50,411 nucleotides of DNA from Palleronia marisminoris (GCF_900172315.1 NZ_FWFV01000016.1:1-50411), one strand, 5' to 3'. Shown: positions 35,200 to 44,539, counted from the stretch's first letter. Numbers and translations: made by a program. The notes: a model not told the origin generated them from the letters alone.

Positions 35200-36081
35200 T
35201 CAGCCACCGATCTCGTGGTCCGACATCATCTCGAGCGCGCGGATCAGCGCAGAGTGGTCCAGGTCACCGAAGCCATGCGCGGTGCAGGCCTTGAACAGTT
35301 CCTGCACCTGGGCGGTCGCGGGGAGGGTTATGTTCAGGCTCCGCGCAGCCTCTAGGGCGTTGTTCACATCCTTGCGGTGTAGCGCGATGCGGAAGCCCGG
35401 GTCGAAGGTCCGGTCGGTCATGCGGGCACCGTGCAGCTCCAGGATGCGCGACGAGGCGAGGCCCCCCATCAGGGCGCTGCGGACCTTCGCGGGGTCGGCG
35501 CCCGCCTTGGAGGCGAAGAGCAGCCCTTCCGCCACGGCACCGATGGTGAGGGCGACGATGATCTGGTTGGCGATCTTGGCCGTCTGCCCGGCACCGACCT
35601 CCCCAACTAGATTGATGTTCTGGCCCATGATCTCGAGGATCGGCAAGATGCGGTCGAAATCTGCCTGCGCCCCGCCCGCCATGATCGACAGCGACGCGGC
35701 CTTGGCCCCGGCCTCGCCGCCGGAGACGGGGGCATCGACATACGCGCAGCCCGCCTCGGCGATGCGCGCGGCGAAGTCCCGTGTGGCGACCGGGGAGATT
35801 GACGACATGTCGATCACGGTCTTGCCGGGGCTCAGCCCCTCGGCCACGCCGTCCGGGCCAAAGAGCACATCCTCGACGTCAGGGGTGTCTGGCACCATGA
35901 CTATGATGACCTCGGCGGCATCGGCCACGGCACGGGCGCTGTCTGCAGCGAGTCCGCCCTGCTCGACCAGGGGGCGGGACCTGTCCTTGACGCGATGCAG
36001 GTGCAATTGGTGCCCCGCCGCGATCAGATGCCCTGCCATGGGCTGACCCATGACGCCCAGACCGATGAAGCCAATATCCAT
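35200..36081 (-). CDS. 2-hydroxy-3-oxopropionate (tartronate semialdehyde) reductase-like enzyme
   Basis: A 293-residue beta-hydroxyacid dehydrogenase. It has the NAD(P)-binding GLGVMG motif (7-12), the substrate-binding DAPVSGGEAGA (117-126) and catalytic K169 in GAGQTAKIANQ. The family includes GarR, GlxR and 3-hydroxyisobutyrate dehydrogenase; the sequence around these motifs fits GarR/GlxR-type tartronate semialdehyde reductases, which form D-glycerate. It is encoded between the D-2-hydroxyacid dehydrogenase (36 bases upstream) and the RraA-like gene (213 bases downstream). In the proposed pathway it removes the aldehyde made by the aldolase. Confidence 0.86.
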   Translation of the reverse strand: MDIGFIGLGVMGQPMAGHLIAAGHQLHLHRVKDRSRPLVEQGGLAADSARAVADAAEVIIVMVPDTPDVEDVLFGPDGVAEGLSPGKTVIDMSSISPVATRDFAARIAEAGCAYVDAPVSGGEAGAKAASLSIMAGGAQADFDRILPILEIMGQNINLVGEVGAGQTAKIANQIIVALTIGAVAEGLLFASKAGADPAKVRSALMGGLASSRILELHGARMTDRTFDPGFRIALHRKDVNNALEAARSLNITLPATAQVQELFKACTAHGFGDLDHSALIRALEMMSDHEIGG

Positions 36082-36117
36082 GGTGTATCTTTCCTCGTGG
36101 TGATGTCGTTCGGTGCG

Positions 36118-37107
36118 TCAGCCCTTGGACCAGAGATCTTCCTCGCTGATCCGGTTCAGCATCTCTTCGCCCGCGCGATAGCGGCGGATGTTGTCGAGGA
36201 TCATGCCCAAGGAGCGTTCGGACCGGTCCGGAAGCGACGCGGTGAAGTGCGGCGTGATCAGTGTGTTTGGCGCGTCCCAGAGGGGATGTCCGGGTGGAAG
36301 CGGCTCGGGCGTGGTCACGTCGAGACCCGCGCCCGCGATGCGCCCCTCGGTCAGCGCGACCAGCAGCGCGTCCTGGTCGACGACCGGGCCGCGCGCGAGG
36401 TTCACGAGGATGGAAGAGCGTTTCATGCGGGCCAGCTCGGGCGCGCCGATCAGGTGGTGGGTCGCGTCGGACAGGTTGACGACGAGGGCCAGGATGTCGG
36501 CCTGCTCGAGCAGCGCGTCCAGGCCCTCGCCCTTGTCGCTGCTGTACATGCGGTCCACGCCCTCGGGCGCCGGCGCGTCGCGGCGGCGGTAGCCCAGAAC
36601 GGTCATGTCGAAAGCCTTGGCGCGCAACGCCAGGGCCTTGCCGGTATGGCCCATGCCGACGATGGCCATGGTGCGGCCCGAGAGCGCGTGCAGGTTCTCC
36701 ATCTCGGGCTCGCGGCGCCATTCATGCCGCTTCTGCGCCTCGAAGAAGGCGGGGTAGCCAGAGCAAAGCAGCAGGGAGAACATCATCACGTGCTCAGCCA
36801 GCGCGGGGCCCGAGCGCCCGGCTGAGCCGGTCACGATCAGGCCGCGCTGAAAGACTTCGGGTCGGGCGGACTTGGTGAGGCCTGCATGATTGCAGTGAAC
36901 CCATTTCAGCTTGGGACCCGTCAGGATGCGCGCGTCGAGGTCGCTTTTGAGGATGGCGATCTCGGCGTTCTGCAAGGCTGCGGCGAGGGCGGCGTCGTCG
37001 GCGATGTCGACCCGCAGCAGGGAGCCGGGCAGCACCGCCTCCAGCCGCGCCCATTGGTCCACGTCGAACGGGAGGTCGTCGGAGGCGAGGGTGATGGGAT
37101 TGGTCAT
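36118..37107 (-). CDS. D-2-hydroxyacid dehydrogenase
   Basis: A 329-residue NAD(P)-dependent D-isomer-specific 2-hydroxyacid dehydrogenase. Present are the nucleotide motif GMGHTG (about 150-155), the catalytic Arg in LVNLARGPVVD, the Glu in LDVTTPEPLPPGHPLW and the catalytic His in TPHFTASLPDRS. The family interconverts 2-oxoacids and D-2-hydroxyacids (glyoxylate or hydroxypyruvate reductase, phosphoglycerate dehydrogenase-like). Within the sugar-acid cluster a glyoxylate or hydroxypyruvate reductase role would fit. Its upstream region contains a palindromic candidate operator. Confidence 0.87.
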   Translation of the reverse strand: MTNPITLASDDLPFDVDQWARLEAVLPGSLLRVDIADDAALAAALQNAEIAILKSDLDARILTGPKLKWVHCNHAGLTKSARPEVFQRGLIVTGSAGRSGPALAEHVMMFSLLLCSGYPAFFEAQKRHEWRREPEMENLHALSGRTMAIVGMGHTGKALALRAKAFDMTVLGYRRRDAPAPEGVDRMYSSDKGEGLDALLEQADILALVVNLSDATHHLIGAPELARMKRSSILVNLARGPVVDQDALLVALTEGRIAGAGLDVTTPEPLPPGHPLWDAPNTLITPHFTASLPDRSERSLGMILDNIRRYRAGEEMLNRISEEDLWSKG

Positions 37108-37174
37108 GGGCCGGGGAGTCCTGCTTATGTGTGGCGGCAGGATCGGGTCTGCCAGCGGTGTGTCATTGCATCCA

Positions 37175-37189
37175 GATAATACATTATTC
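37175..37189. promoter_or_regulatory. Palindromic candidate operator (ATAATACATTAT)
   Basis: A near-perfect palindrome in an A+T-rich 20-base stretch between the GntR gene end and the start of the hydroxyacid dehydrogenase gene. Read on the minus strand (AATAATGTATTATC) it shares the AATAnnGTA...TAT pattern with a palindrome at 46772-46787 and a related site at 46629-46645, both in the transporter/uronate dehydrogenase intergenic region. Confidence 0.55.
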
Positions 37190-37233
37190 GAGAGCGCGGA
37201 AAGCGCGCCGCTGGCGGGCGAATCCCGCTGCGG

Positions 37234-37944
37234 TCAGTTCGCCGCGTTGAGACGTCTCCGGCGTAGCCGCTCAAGGAAGCTGGCTTGGGCGTTGGTGAGA
37301 TGCTCCTCGATGGCGTCGGCGGCCTTCTGGGTTTCGCCCGCCTCGACGGCCTCGACGATACGCCAATGCTCGGCGACGGAGCGGCGCATCTGCGCGAGGC
37401 TCAGGGGCTCGGACTTGGCAAAGGCCTTCATCCAGCCATTGTGCTTGCGGATGATCGCGACCGCTTCGCTGTTGAAGTGATGGTCCACGATCAGGTCGTG
37501 GAACAGGATGTTGGCGTGGTGATAGGCGGGATAGTCGCCGTTCTGGGCCGCCGCCTCGCAGGCGAGCTGGTGGCGTCGCAGTTCCGCGATCTCGTCGGCG
37601 GTGGCGAACTCCACGAAGGTCTTGATGATGTAGATCCACAGGAGCGTGCGCAGCTCGAACACGTTCTGGAGCATGTCCTCGTTGATCTCGCGCACGCTGG
37701 CGCCGCGGTTGGGCGTGATCGTGACGAGGCCTTCGCCCTCGAGCACCTGCAGCGCCTCGCGCGCGGGGTTGGTGCTGGTACCGTAGCGCCTGGCGATGTC
37801 GGATACCTTGAGGCGTGCTCCGGCTGCGACGTGACCGCCGAAGATCTCCTCCCGGAGGAGGTGGGCCAAACGGGCATACCCCGGCTCGCGGGGCTTCTTG
37901 CCCTTCAGGCGGGCGGCTTGGGAGTTCTTGACGACCCGGTCCAT
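37234..37944 (-). CDS. GntR-family regulator (FCD type)
   Basis: A 236-residue repressor. The winged helix is at about 23-88 (LAHLLREEIFGGHVAAGARL, ISDIARRYGTS-like VSDIARRYGTSTNPAREALQ, GLVTITPNRGASVREI). The C-terminal all-helical FCD domain follows, with metal/ligand His residues in FHDLIVDHH and SVAEHWRIVEA. FCD-type GntR proteins often control sugar-acid catabolism and release DNA on binding an aldonate or uronate-derived ligand. It sits in the middle of the sugar-acid series on the same strand and is the natural candidate for binding the palindromes at 37175-37189 and 46772-46787. Confidence 0.9.
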   Translation of the reverse strand: MDRVVKNSQAARLKGKKPREPGYARLAHLLREEIFGGHVAAGARLKVSDIARRYGTSTNPAREALQVLEGEGLVTITPNRGASVREINEDMLQNVFELRTLLWIYIIKTFVEFATADEIAELRRHQLACEAAAQNGDYPAYHHANILFHDLIVDHHFNSEAVAIIRKHNGWMKAFAKSEPLSLAQMRRSVAEHWRIVEAVEAGETQKAADAIEEHLTNAQASFLERLRRRRLNAAN

Positions 37945-38072
37945 GTCTTCCTTCCTAAACGCCGAGGCCGTCGAGGGCCATTACTGTCGTCGGTTCGGTC
38001 GGCGGGAAGTATCTGCATCCTAACGCCTTCATGGGCAACGCATCCTATCGGGACCCCCCAGCCGCCGTACGG

Positions 38073-39101
38073 TCAACATGCCCCGACCGACTTATTCGCA
38101 GGCCCGAAGGCCAGGACCCAGCTCGGGCCAGCACCGACGGAAAGCCTGGCTGCGGGGACGAGCATTCCGTCCCCGTCGATGCGATAGGACCACGCATCGC
38201 CGCTTTTCTCTCCGAGCGCGATCAGGTGGCGACCGGTGGAATCCAGACCGATGGCGCGCGGGCAGTCCGGGGCCGGGAACGCGCCCATCAGGTGCATCCT
38301 CGCGTCTTCCAGGCGGTAGGCGAAGATCTGCGACGTGTTCCGCTCGGATGCGTAGAGGACCCGTTCGTCCGGGCTCAGGCATAGCTCGGAAGCCTTGGCC
38401 TTTTCGCCGTCGGAAAGGAACGACACCGTCTGGCGCGGCGTCAACGTGCCGGCTTTCGGGGCGACGTCGAACGCGGTCAGAGTTCCGGCGAACTCCGACA
38501 GAAGGTAGGCCGTGGCGCCGTCCGCGGTGAAGAGGATGTGACGCGGACCTGAACCGTCGGGCGCGTCCTGCCGGGCAACTGGCCGCAGGGAAGAGGCGTC
38601 GTCGGCGAGGGCGTAGATCTGGACGAAATGCCCCTTGAGGCTGGGGGCGTAGAGCAGGCCGTTCGGTGCCTCGATCAGGCAATGGGCGAAGGGCGCCGCA
38701 TCGCTCCAGACTGGAGCGCTGGCCGTTCCGTCGGGCGCGAGGGGGCTCAGGGCGATGGTGCTATCCGTCATCGAGGCGGTCGCAAGGTGGCGGCCGCCGG
38801 CGACCGGGCTGGCGTGACACATGCTGGCGGGCAGGGGGGCGTCGGAAAGCGGGGCAAGATGGCGCGCGGCGGTGTCGAGAGCGAAGGTGAACAGCCGCTT
38901 TTCCTTCCCGCGCCAGGCCACGTAAACCCGGTCGCCCGCCGGGTTCGTCGCAAGAGGCATGCCGAGGCAGGCGCCCTCGACGCCGGGAAGGGAGACCTTT
39001 TCGCGCAGGGTCATCCCGCCCGTTTTGCCGTCGAGATCGCAGAGCACCAGCGCGCTTTCTCCTGCGAGTACGATGACGAGGATGTCCTGGTCGTTTGTCA
39101 C
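38073..39101 (-). CDS. Lactonase-family seven-bladed beta-propeller protein
   Basis: A 342-residue protein of the lactonase_7 (6-phosphogluconolactonase-like) family, with repeated propeller blades such as GRHLATASMTDSTIAL, GSGPRHILFTADGATAYLLS, ELCLSPDERVLYASERNTSQ and CPRAIGLDSTGRHLIALG. There is no signal peptide, so it should be cytosolic. The start is a GTG one base after the stop of the upstream dehydratase gene. In this cluster it most likely opens the aldarolactone produced by uronate dehydrogenase. The C-terminus continues to 38073 with a Cys-ending tail. Confidence 0.83.
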   Translation of the reverse strand: MTNDQDILVIVLAGESALVLCDLDGKTGGMTLREKVSLPGVEGACLGMPLATNPAGDRVYVAWRGKEKRLFTFALDTAARHLAPLSDAPLPASMCHASPVAGGRHLATASMTDSTIALSPLAPDGTASAPVWSDAAPFAHCLIEAPNGLLYAPSLKGHFVQIYALADDASSLRPVARQDAPDGSGPRHILFTADGATAYLLSEFAGTLTAFDVAPKAGTLTPRQTVSFLSDGEKAKASELCLSPDERVLYASERNTSQIFAYRLEDARMHLMGAFPAPDCPRAIGLDSTGRHLIALGEKSGDAWSYRIDGDGMLVPAARLSVGAGPSWVLAFGPANKSVGAC

Positions 39102-39102
39102 G

Positions 39103-40308
39103 TCAGTCCCCGGTGCGTTTCAGGCGCAGACGGGTTCCGCGGCGCAGGCGGGACTGGAAGTAGACGCATTCGCCGACAGTGCCTGGCTCATAGGCGCCGT
39201 CGGTCTCGGGCATGTCGGTCACGTTGCGCTGGCTGGGATATTTGGCGATTTCCTCCTCGACGAGCTCCACCCCCAGGCCCGGCGCGTCGGGGACGCGCAG
39301 TGCGCCGTTCGTGGAGGAAAGCGCGGGGGAGACGACCTCGGCGCGACCTTCCCAGTCGAACTCGACCCGCTCCAGCATCAGGGCGTTCGGTACGGTGGCC
39401 ATGACGTGGAGCGCTGCGAACTCGGCCACGGGGCCGAGGGAGCCGGAATGCGGCGCGAGCGTGATGTAATGGCTTTCGGCCATGGCGGCCATCTTGCGCA
39501 TCTGCGTGATGCCGCCCGCGCGGCCGGTGTCGGGCTGGATCACGTCGACGAGGTCGCGCTCGATGTAAGGGCGGATACCATAGATCGTGCTGACCCGTTC
39601 GCCGGCGGCGAGCGGCACGTTCACCGCATCGCGGACTCGCTGCAGGGCGTCCAGGTTCTCGGGCGCGACCGGGTCCTCGTAGAACAGCAGGTCGAGCTGC
39701 TCCAGTTCGCGGCCCACCAGGATGGCGTCGGCGGCGGTCATCCACGACGGCCCGTGGGCGTCGACCATCAGGTCGGCGTCGGGGCCGATCTCGTCGCGGA
39801 TCGCGGCCACGAGGTCCAGGTCGACGGCGCCGGTGAAGCCGACCTTCACCGCGGAATATCCCCGGTCCATCAGCTCGCGCGCGCGCTTGGTCGACTTGGC
39901 GTGGCCGTAGCAGGGGATGGTGTCGCGGAACTTGCCACCCAGCAGGTTCCAGACCGGCTGGCCCAGCACCTTGCCCTTGATGTCCCAGAGCGCCATCTCG
40001 ATGCCGGTCAGCGCGCCGCCGCCGACCGTGCCGGTCATGCCGTGGCCCATGGTGGCGACGTACATGCGCTGCCACAGCCGGTCAATGTCGCGCGGGTCCT
40101 CGCCCTTCAGGATGGTGGCCAGGTCCTCGACCGCGCGCTCGATCACGCGGGGCCAGCCAGAGCATTCGCCGATGCCGGTGACGCCCTCGTCGGTCTCGAC
40201 CTTGAGAAACAGCCAGTTGCGCGAGCCGCGGAACGACCCGTCCTTCGCGGGCACGCCCGGTCGGGGTCCGACCTGCATGAGGTACGTCTTGATGTCGGTG
40301 ATCTTCAC
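39103..40308 (-). CDS. Enolase-superfamily sugar-acid dehydratase (mandelate racemase type)
   Basis: A 401-residue member of the mandelate racemase/galactonate dehydratase group. Metal and catalytic landmarks: VKVGFTG, metal-binding Asp in MVDAHGPS, Glu in FYEDPV, Glu in AAGERVST, the Asp in VIQPDTGRAGG, and the catalytic His in LAPHSGSLGP. The family removes water from aldonates or aldarates, or isomerises lactones. The GTG start at 40308 is preceded by GAGGA. It overlaps no gene but is 11 bases from the ATPase gene and one base from the lactonase gene. The C-terminal ~35 residues are an extension beyond the barrel. Substrate is inferred from context to be an aldarate or aldarolactone. Confidence 0.87.
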   Translation of the reverse strand: MKITDIKTYLMQVGPRPGVPAKDGSFRGSRNWLFLKVETDEGVTGIGECSGWPRVIERAVEDLATILKGEDPRDIDRLWQRMYVATMGHGMTGTVGGGALTGIEMALWDIKGKVLGQPVWNLLGGKFRDTIPCYGHAKSTKRARELMDRGYSAVKVGFTGAVDLDLVAAIRDEIGPDADLMVDAHGPSWMTAADAILVGRELEQLDLLFYEDPVAPENLDALQRVRDAVNVPLAAGERVSTIYGIRPYIERDLVDVIQPDTGRAGGITQMRKMAAMAESHYITLAPHSGSLGPVAEFAALHVMATVPNALMLERVEFDWEGRAEVVSPALSSTNGALRVPDAPGLGVELVEEEIAKYPSQRNVTDMPETDGAYEPGTVGECVYFQSRLRRGTRLRLKRTGD

Positions 40309-40319
40309 TTGGGCTGTCC

Positions 40320-42122
40320 TCAGGTCGTTTCGGTGTAGCGCACGCGCTGCTTCTGCCCGCGCATGCGCGGGTCGGCCACGGGCACGGCCGAGAGCAGGGA
40401 GCGGGTGTAGTCGTGGGCGGGGTTGCGGCAGACCTCCTCGGTGTCGCCGGCCTCGACGATCCGGCCCCGGTACATCACCGCGATGCGGTCGCAGAAGTAT
40501 CGGATGACCGCGATGTCGTGGCTGATCAGGATGAAGCTGAGGTCGAGACGTTCCTGCAGGTCGAGCAGCAGGTCCAGGATCTGGGTGCGCAGGCTGACGT
40601 CGAGCGCCGACGTCGCCTCGTCGGCGATGATGATGCGCGGGTTGGGCGCGATTGCGCGGGCGATGGAGACGCGCTGCCGCTGCCCGCCCGAGAAGGCGTG
40701 CGGATAGCGCATGTAGGCCGTGTCGGGCAGGCCCACCAGCTCCAGCAGCTCGAAGACGCGGTCGCGGATCTCGGGGGCCGTCAGCTTGCCGGCGACGACC
40801 AGCGGTTCGGCGATGATCTGGCCGATGGTCATGCGCGGATTGAGGGACGAGAACGGGTCCTGGAACACGGTGCGGATGTCGCGCCAGGGGCCGGCGAGCT
40901 GGTTCTCGGTCATGGGCGCCAGATCCAGCTCGCGCCCGTCCTCGGCGGTGTAGAGGACGTGGCCCGCTGTGACGTCGTAGACGCGCTGCAGGCAGCGTCC
41001 CAGCGTGGTCTTGCCCGACCCGCTCTCGCCCACGATCCCCAGGTTCTCGCCCTTGCGCAGCTCGAGGTCGGCGCGATCGACGGCGAGCAGCCCCCTGGCC
41101 TCGCGGCCCCGCCAGTTCTTGCCCGCGCCGAACACCTTGGTCACGCCGTCGGAGACGAGGCAGGGCGCGCCGACGGGGCGGGCCTGCCGCATGGCCAAGC
41201 GGCGTTCGGATGGCTGGTCCAGCTCCTTGACGGAGTTCAGAAGCCGCTGGGTGTAGGGATGCTGCGGCGCCTCGAAGATGTCGTAGACGTCGCCGGTCTC
41301 GACCACCTTGCCATAACGCATGACGGCGATCTCGTCGGCGATCTCGGCCACGACGCCCATGTCGTGGGTGATGAAGAGAACGGCCATGTCGCTCTCGTCC
41401 TGAATCGAACGGATCAGGTCGAGGATCTCGGCCTGGATCGTGACGTCCAGCGCGGTCGTGGGCTCATCCGCGATCAGGACCGTGGGGTTGCATGCCAGCG
41501 CCATGGCGATCATCGCGCGCTGGCGCATGCCCCCCGAGAACTCGAAGGGAAACTGGTCGATGGCCTTGCCGGGGTTCGGGATCTCGACCTTGCGCAGAAG
41601 CTCCAGCGTGCGCTCGCGCATCTCCTTCTTGCTGACCCGTTCGTGCAGGCGGATCGCCTCGCCGACTTGATCGCCGATGCGGTGCACCGGGGAGAGCGAG
41701 CTCATCGGTTCCTGGAAGATCATCGCGATGTCGCGGCCGCGCAGGTTGCGGATGGCCTTGGACGTCGGCGAGAGCTGCAAGAGGTCGACCGTATCCTCGA
41801 TGCCGGCGTCCCGCGCCGTGCGGTGGCGATGCAGAAGCACCTGTCCCGCGGCGACGCGTCCGGGCGGGTCGACGATCTGGAGGATCGAGCGCGACATCAC
41901 GCTCTTGCCCGAGCCGCTCTCGCCCACGACGCAGAGTGTCTTGCCGGCGTGGAGTTCGAGCGAGACGTCGTCCACCGCGCGGAAGGCGCCTCGCTTGGTG
42001 ACGAACTCGGTCGAGAGGTTCCTGATCTCGAGGACCGTAGTGTCGCGACCCTTGTTATCGTGGTCTCTGGTATTCGGGATCGGGGCACCGCGGGGCATGG
42101 TGGAGGGGGCGGTCGAGTCCAT
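40320..42122 (-). CDS. Dpp/Opp-type ABC transporter ATPase with two nucleotide-binding domains
   Basis: A 600-residue fusion of DppD- and DppF-like ATPases. The first domain has Walker A GESGSGKS, the FSGGMRQR signature and Walker B VLIADEPTTALD; the second has GESGSGKT, FSGGQRQR and IIIADEATSALD. Each has the OppDF-type C-terminal extension (HPYTQRLL; HDYTRSLL). It powers import through the two permeases encoded upstream and overlaps the OppC-like gene (TGATG). The transporter belongs to the peptide/oligosaccharide family, whose members also import plant-cell-wall oligosaccharides. Confidence 0.93.
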   Translation of the reverse strand: MDSTAPSTMPRGAPIPNTRDHDNKGRDTTVLEIRNLSTEFVTKRGAFRAVDDVSLELHAGKTLCVVGESGSGKSVMSRSILQIVDPPGRVAAGQVLLHRHRTARDAGIEDTVDLLQLSPTSKAIRNLRGRDIAMIFQEPMSSLSPVHRIGDQVGEAIRLHERVSKKEMRERTLELLRKVEIPNPGKAIDQFPFEFSGGMRQRAMIAMALACNPTVLIADEPTTALDVTIQAEILDLIRSIQDESDMAVLFITHDMGVVAEIADEIAVMRYGKVVETGDVYDIFEAPQHPYTQRLLNSVKELDQPSERRLAMRQARPVGAPCLVSDGVTKVFGAGKNWRGREARGLLAVDRADLELRKGENLGIVGESGSGKTTLGRCLQRVYDVTAGHVLYTAEDGRELDLAPMTENQLAGPWRDIRTVFQDPFSSLNPRMTIGQIIAEPLVVAGKLTAPEIRDRVFELLELVGLPDTAYMRYPHAFSGGQRQRVSIARAIAPNPRIIIADEATSALDVSLRTQILDLLLDLQERLDLSFILISHDIAVIRYFCDRIAVMYRGRIVEAGDTEEVCRNPAHDYTRSLLSAVPVADPRMRGQKQRVRYTETT

Positions 42123-43348
42123 CAGTCGTTATCCTGCACATAGGGGTCGGCCGCGTCGCGCAGGCCGTCGCCCAGGAAGTTGAGCGCCAGAACCGCGAGG
42201 CAGACCGCGGCACCCGGCACGAAGAGCCAAGGGGCCTGGGCGATGGAGCGGATGTTCTGCGCCTCCTTCAGGAGCACGCCCCACGAGATGATCGGCGGCG
42301 TGAGTCCCAGTCCCAGGAAGGACAGCGACGTCTCGGCGATGATCATCACCGGAATGGCGAGGGTCACCGATGCAATGATGTGGCTGACCATCGAGGGCAT
42401 CATGTGGCGGAAGATCACGCGGCCCCGCGAGCAGCCATCGAGCCGGGCCGCGGTCACGAAATCCTCGGTCCGCAGCGTCAGGAACTTGCCCCGCACGACG
42501 CGGGCCAGCTCGGTCCAGGCGACCAGCGACAGGATCACCGTGATCGCGAAATAGCGCGTCAGCGGCGACCAGTCCTGCGGCAGCGCAGCACTGAGCCCCA
42601 GCCAGATCGGAATCGTCGGCAGCGAGATCACCAGCTCCACGACGCGCTGGATGAACATGTCCGTCCGGCCCCCGAAATAGCCCGAGATGCCGCCCAGGAT
42701 CAGGCCCAGCACCAGGCTGAGGCTGACGCCGATCAGGCCGATCGACATCGAGATGCGGGTTCCGTAGATCGTCCGGCTCAGCATGTCGCGGCCCAGCCGG
42801 TCGGCGCCGAAGAGGAAGAACATCTCGTCGGGGTTCTCGGTCGTCAGCAGGCGCCGCTCCATCGGGATCAGGCCCCAGAGGCGGTAGGGATCGCCCTTGC
42901 CGAAGAAATCGAGATAGATCTTGCGGTCCGGATCCTCGGTGAAGGTGGTCGCCAGGGTGAAGGGATCGCGCTCGGCCGTCAGGAAGTTGACGTGGGGGTT
43001 GATGGACCAGCCGCCGTCGGGCGCCCGATCGATGAAGTGGATCATCTGCGGCGGGTGGTAGATGTCGGGCGCCGAGCTCGCATTCGGGTCGAACGGGGCC
43101 AGGAACTCCGCGAAGGCGCCGATGAGATAAAACAGGACCACGATGATCAGGCCCGTCATCGCCAGCTTGTGCTTGCGGAACGAGATCCAGATCAGCTTCC
43201 ACTGCGACGCGAAGTCCTCGGGCGCCTGGCCCAGGGCACGGGGATCGTCGTTGGCCGTCGCAGTGCGCGGGTCGGGATGGGCCGCGGCGCCAAGCTTGCC
43301 GGGCTCCACCATCGTCACGTCGGGATCTGAATAGATTTTGCTGGTCAT
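42122..43348 (-). CDS. Dpp/Opp-type ABC transporter permease (OppC/DppC-like)
   Basis: A 408-residue permease. After a 55-residue hydrophilic start the first membrane helix is LAMTGLIIVVLFYLIGAFAE. A long periplasmic region follows (residues ~80-190), larger than in standard DppC and typical of oligosaccharide-type systems. The core has SIGLIGVSLSLVLGLILGGI and the cytoplasmic coupling motif EDFVTAARLDGCSRGRVIFR. It ends with ALNFLGDGLRDAADP, the family signature. It pairs with the OppB-like permease just upstream. Confidence 0.92.
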   Translation of the reverse strand: MTSKIYSDPDVTMVEPGKLGAAAHPDPRTATANDDPRALGQAPEDFASQWKLIWISFRKHKLAMTGLIIVVLFYLIGAFAEFLAPFDPNASSAPDIYHPPQMIHFIDRAPDGGWSINPHVNFLTAERDPFTLATTFTEDPDRKIYLDFFGKGDPYRLWGLIPMERRLLTTENPDEMFFLFGADRLGRDMLSRTIYGTRISMSIGLIGVSLSLVLGLILGGISGYFGGRTDMFIQRVVELVISLPTIPIWLGLSAALPQDWSPLTRYFAITVILSLVAWTELARVVRGKFLTLRTEDFVTAARLDGCSRGRVIFRHMMPSMVSHIIASVTLAIPVMIIAETSLSFLGLGLTPPIISWGVLLKEAQNIRSIAQAPWLFVPGAAVCLAVLALNFLGDGLRDAADPYVQDND

Positions 43349-43352
43349 GGGA

Positions 43353-44339
43353 TCACTGGAACCTGATGCGCGGGTCGATCAGCGCGAGAAGGATGTCGGA
43401 CACGAGCATGCCCACGATCGACAGGCAGCACAGCAGCAGGATGAAGGCGCCCGCGAGATACATGTCCTGCGCCAGGAGCGCCTGCAGCATCAGCGGACCG
43501 GACGTCGGCAGCGACAGCACGAAGGCCGTGATCACCGCGCCCGAGATCAACTGCGGGAAGGCCCACCCGATGGTCGAGATGAACGGGTTGATCGCGATCC
43601 GCACGGGGTACTTCAGGATCAGCCGCCATTCCGACAGGCCCTTGGCCCGCGCGGTGGTGACGTAGGGGCGGTAGAGTTCGTCCAGCAGGTTGGCGCGCAT
43701 GATCCGCACCAGGCTGGCGGTGGCCGAGGTGCCCAGGATGATGACCGGGATCCAGATATGGCTCAGAAGGTCGCCGAACTTGGCCCAGGACCAGGGCGCG
43801 TCCTGGTAGCCTTCCGAGAACAGGCCCGACACGTCCGAGCCGAAATAGACGACCGCCACGTACATCAGCACCAGCGCGAAGAGGAAGTTGGGGGTGGCGA
43901 GGCCGATGAAGCCGATGGTCGTCGCGACGTAGTCGCCGATCGAGTATTTCCTGACCGCCGAATAGATCCCGATCGGCAGCGCCAGGGCCCAGGTGAACAT
44001 CAGCGTCGCCAAGGCCAGGGTGACCGACAGGGCCATCCTCTCCCAGATCAGCTGACCCACCGGCTGCTGCCATTCGAACGAGATCCCGAAATCGCCCTGC
44101 AGCACGCCGCCGATCCAGCGGAAATACTGGACGATGAAGGGCTGGTCGAACCCGTAGCGTTCGCGCAGCGCGTCCAGCCGCGCCTCGTCCACAACGTCCC
44201 CGGACTGCGCCAACGTGGCCGCGAACGACGTCAGATAATCCCCTGGCGGCGCCGTTATCAGCGCGAACGCGATCAAGGAAACCGCAAACATGAACGGAAT
44301 CGCCCAGAGAAATCGCCGCGCAATATAAGCTAGTAGCAT
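43353..44339 (-). CDS. Dpp/Opp-type ABC transporter permease (OppB/DppB-like)
   Basis: A 328-residue permease of six segments. The start at 44339 gives LLAYIARRFLWAIPFMFAVS as first membrane helix; an in-frame start further upstream (44438) adds 33 residues without hydrophobic or conserved character. The periplasmic loop has ARLDALRERYGFDQPFIVQY, a DppB hallmark. The coupling motif is YVTTARAKGLSEWRLILKY. It ends four bases before the OppC-like start. Ribosome-binding site is weak. Confidence 0.92.
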   Translation of the reverse strand: MLLAYIARRFLWAIPFMFAVSLIAFALITAPPGDYLTSFAATLAQSGDVVDEARLDALRERYGFDQPFIVQYFRWIGGVLQGDFGISFEWQQPVGQLIWERMALSVTLALATLMFTWALALPIGIYSAVRKYSIGDYVATTIGFIGLATPNFLFALVLMYVAVVYFGSDVSGLFSEGYQDAPWSWAKFGDLLSHIWIPVIILGTSATASLVRIMRANLLDELYRPYVTTARAKGLSEWRLILKYPVRIAINPFISTIGWAFPQLISGAVITAFVLSLPTSGPLMLQALLAQDMYLAGAFILLLCCLSIVGMLVSDILLALIDPRIRFQ

Positions 44340-44539
44340 TCGAAAGGACCCCAGATGGCTCGATGGTGTCTCGGCAGCAGGCCCCGAAGTCTGGTGCCCA
44401 CAGTGACGACAATCCCCCGAACGGGCCCCGCCGATCATCGGTGCGGCCCCTGCGTTCGGAGACTGGCCGGTTCGCGCGCTGGGGCGAAGGGCCGGGTCGG
44501 ATTTTCCTTCGGATAGAACCCGATCGGAGAGAAAGTGAC

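Noticed and set aside
38959..40338. 459-codon plus-strand frame opposite the dehydratase
   Set aside because: Shadow of the enolase-superfamily gene, without conserved residues.
40413..42143. Long plus-strand open frame opposite the double ATPase gene
   Set aside because: Antisense of Walker A/B-containing coding sequence; composition (Val/Gly/Asp/His repeats) is typical of a shadow.
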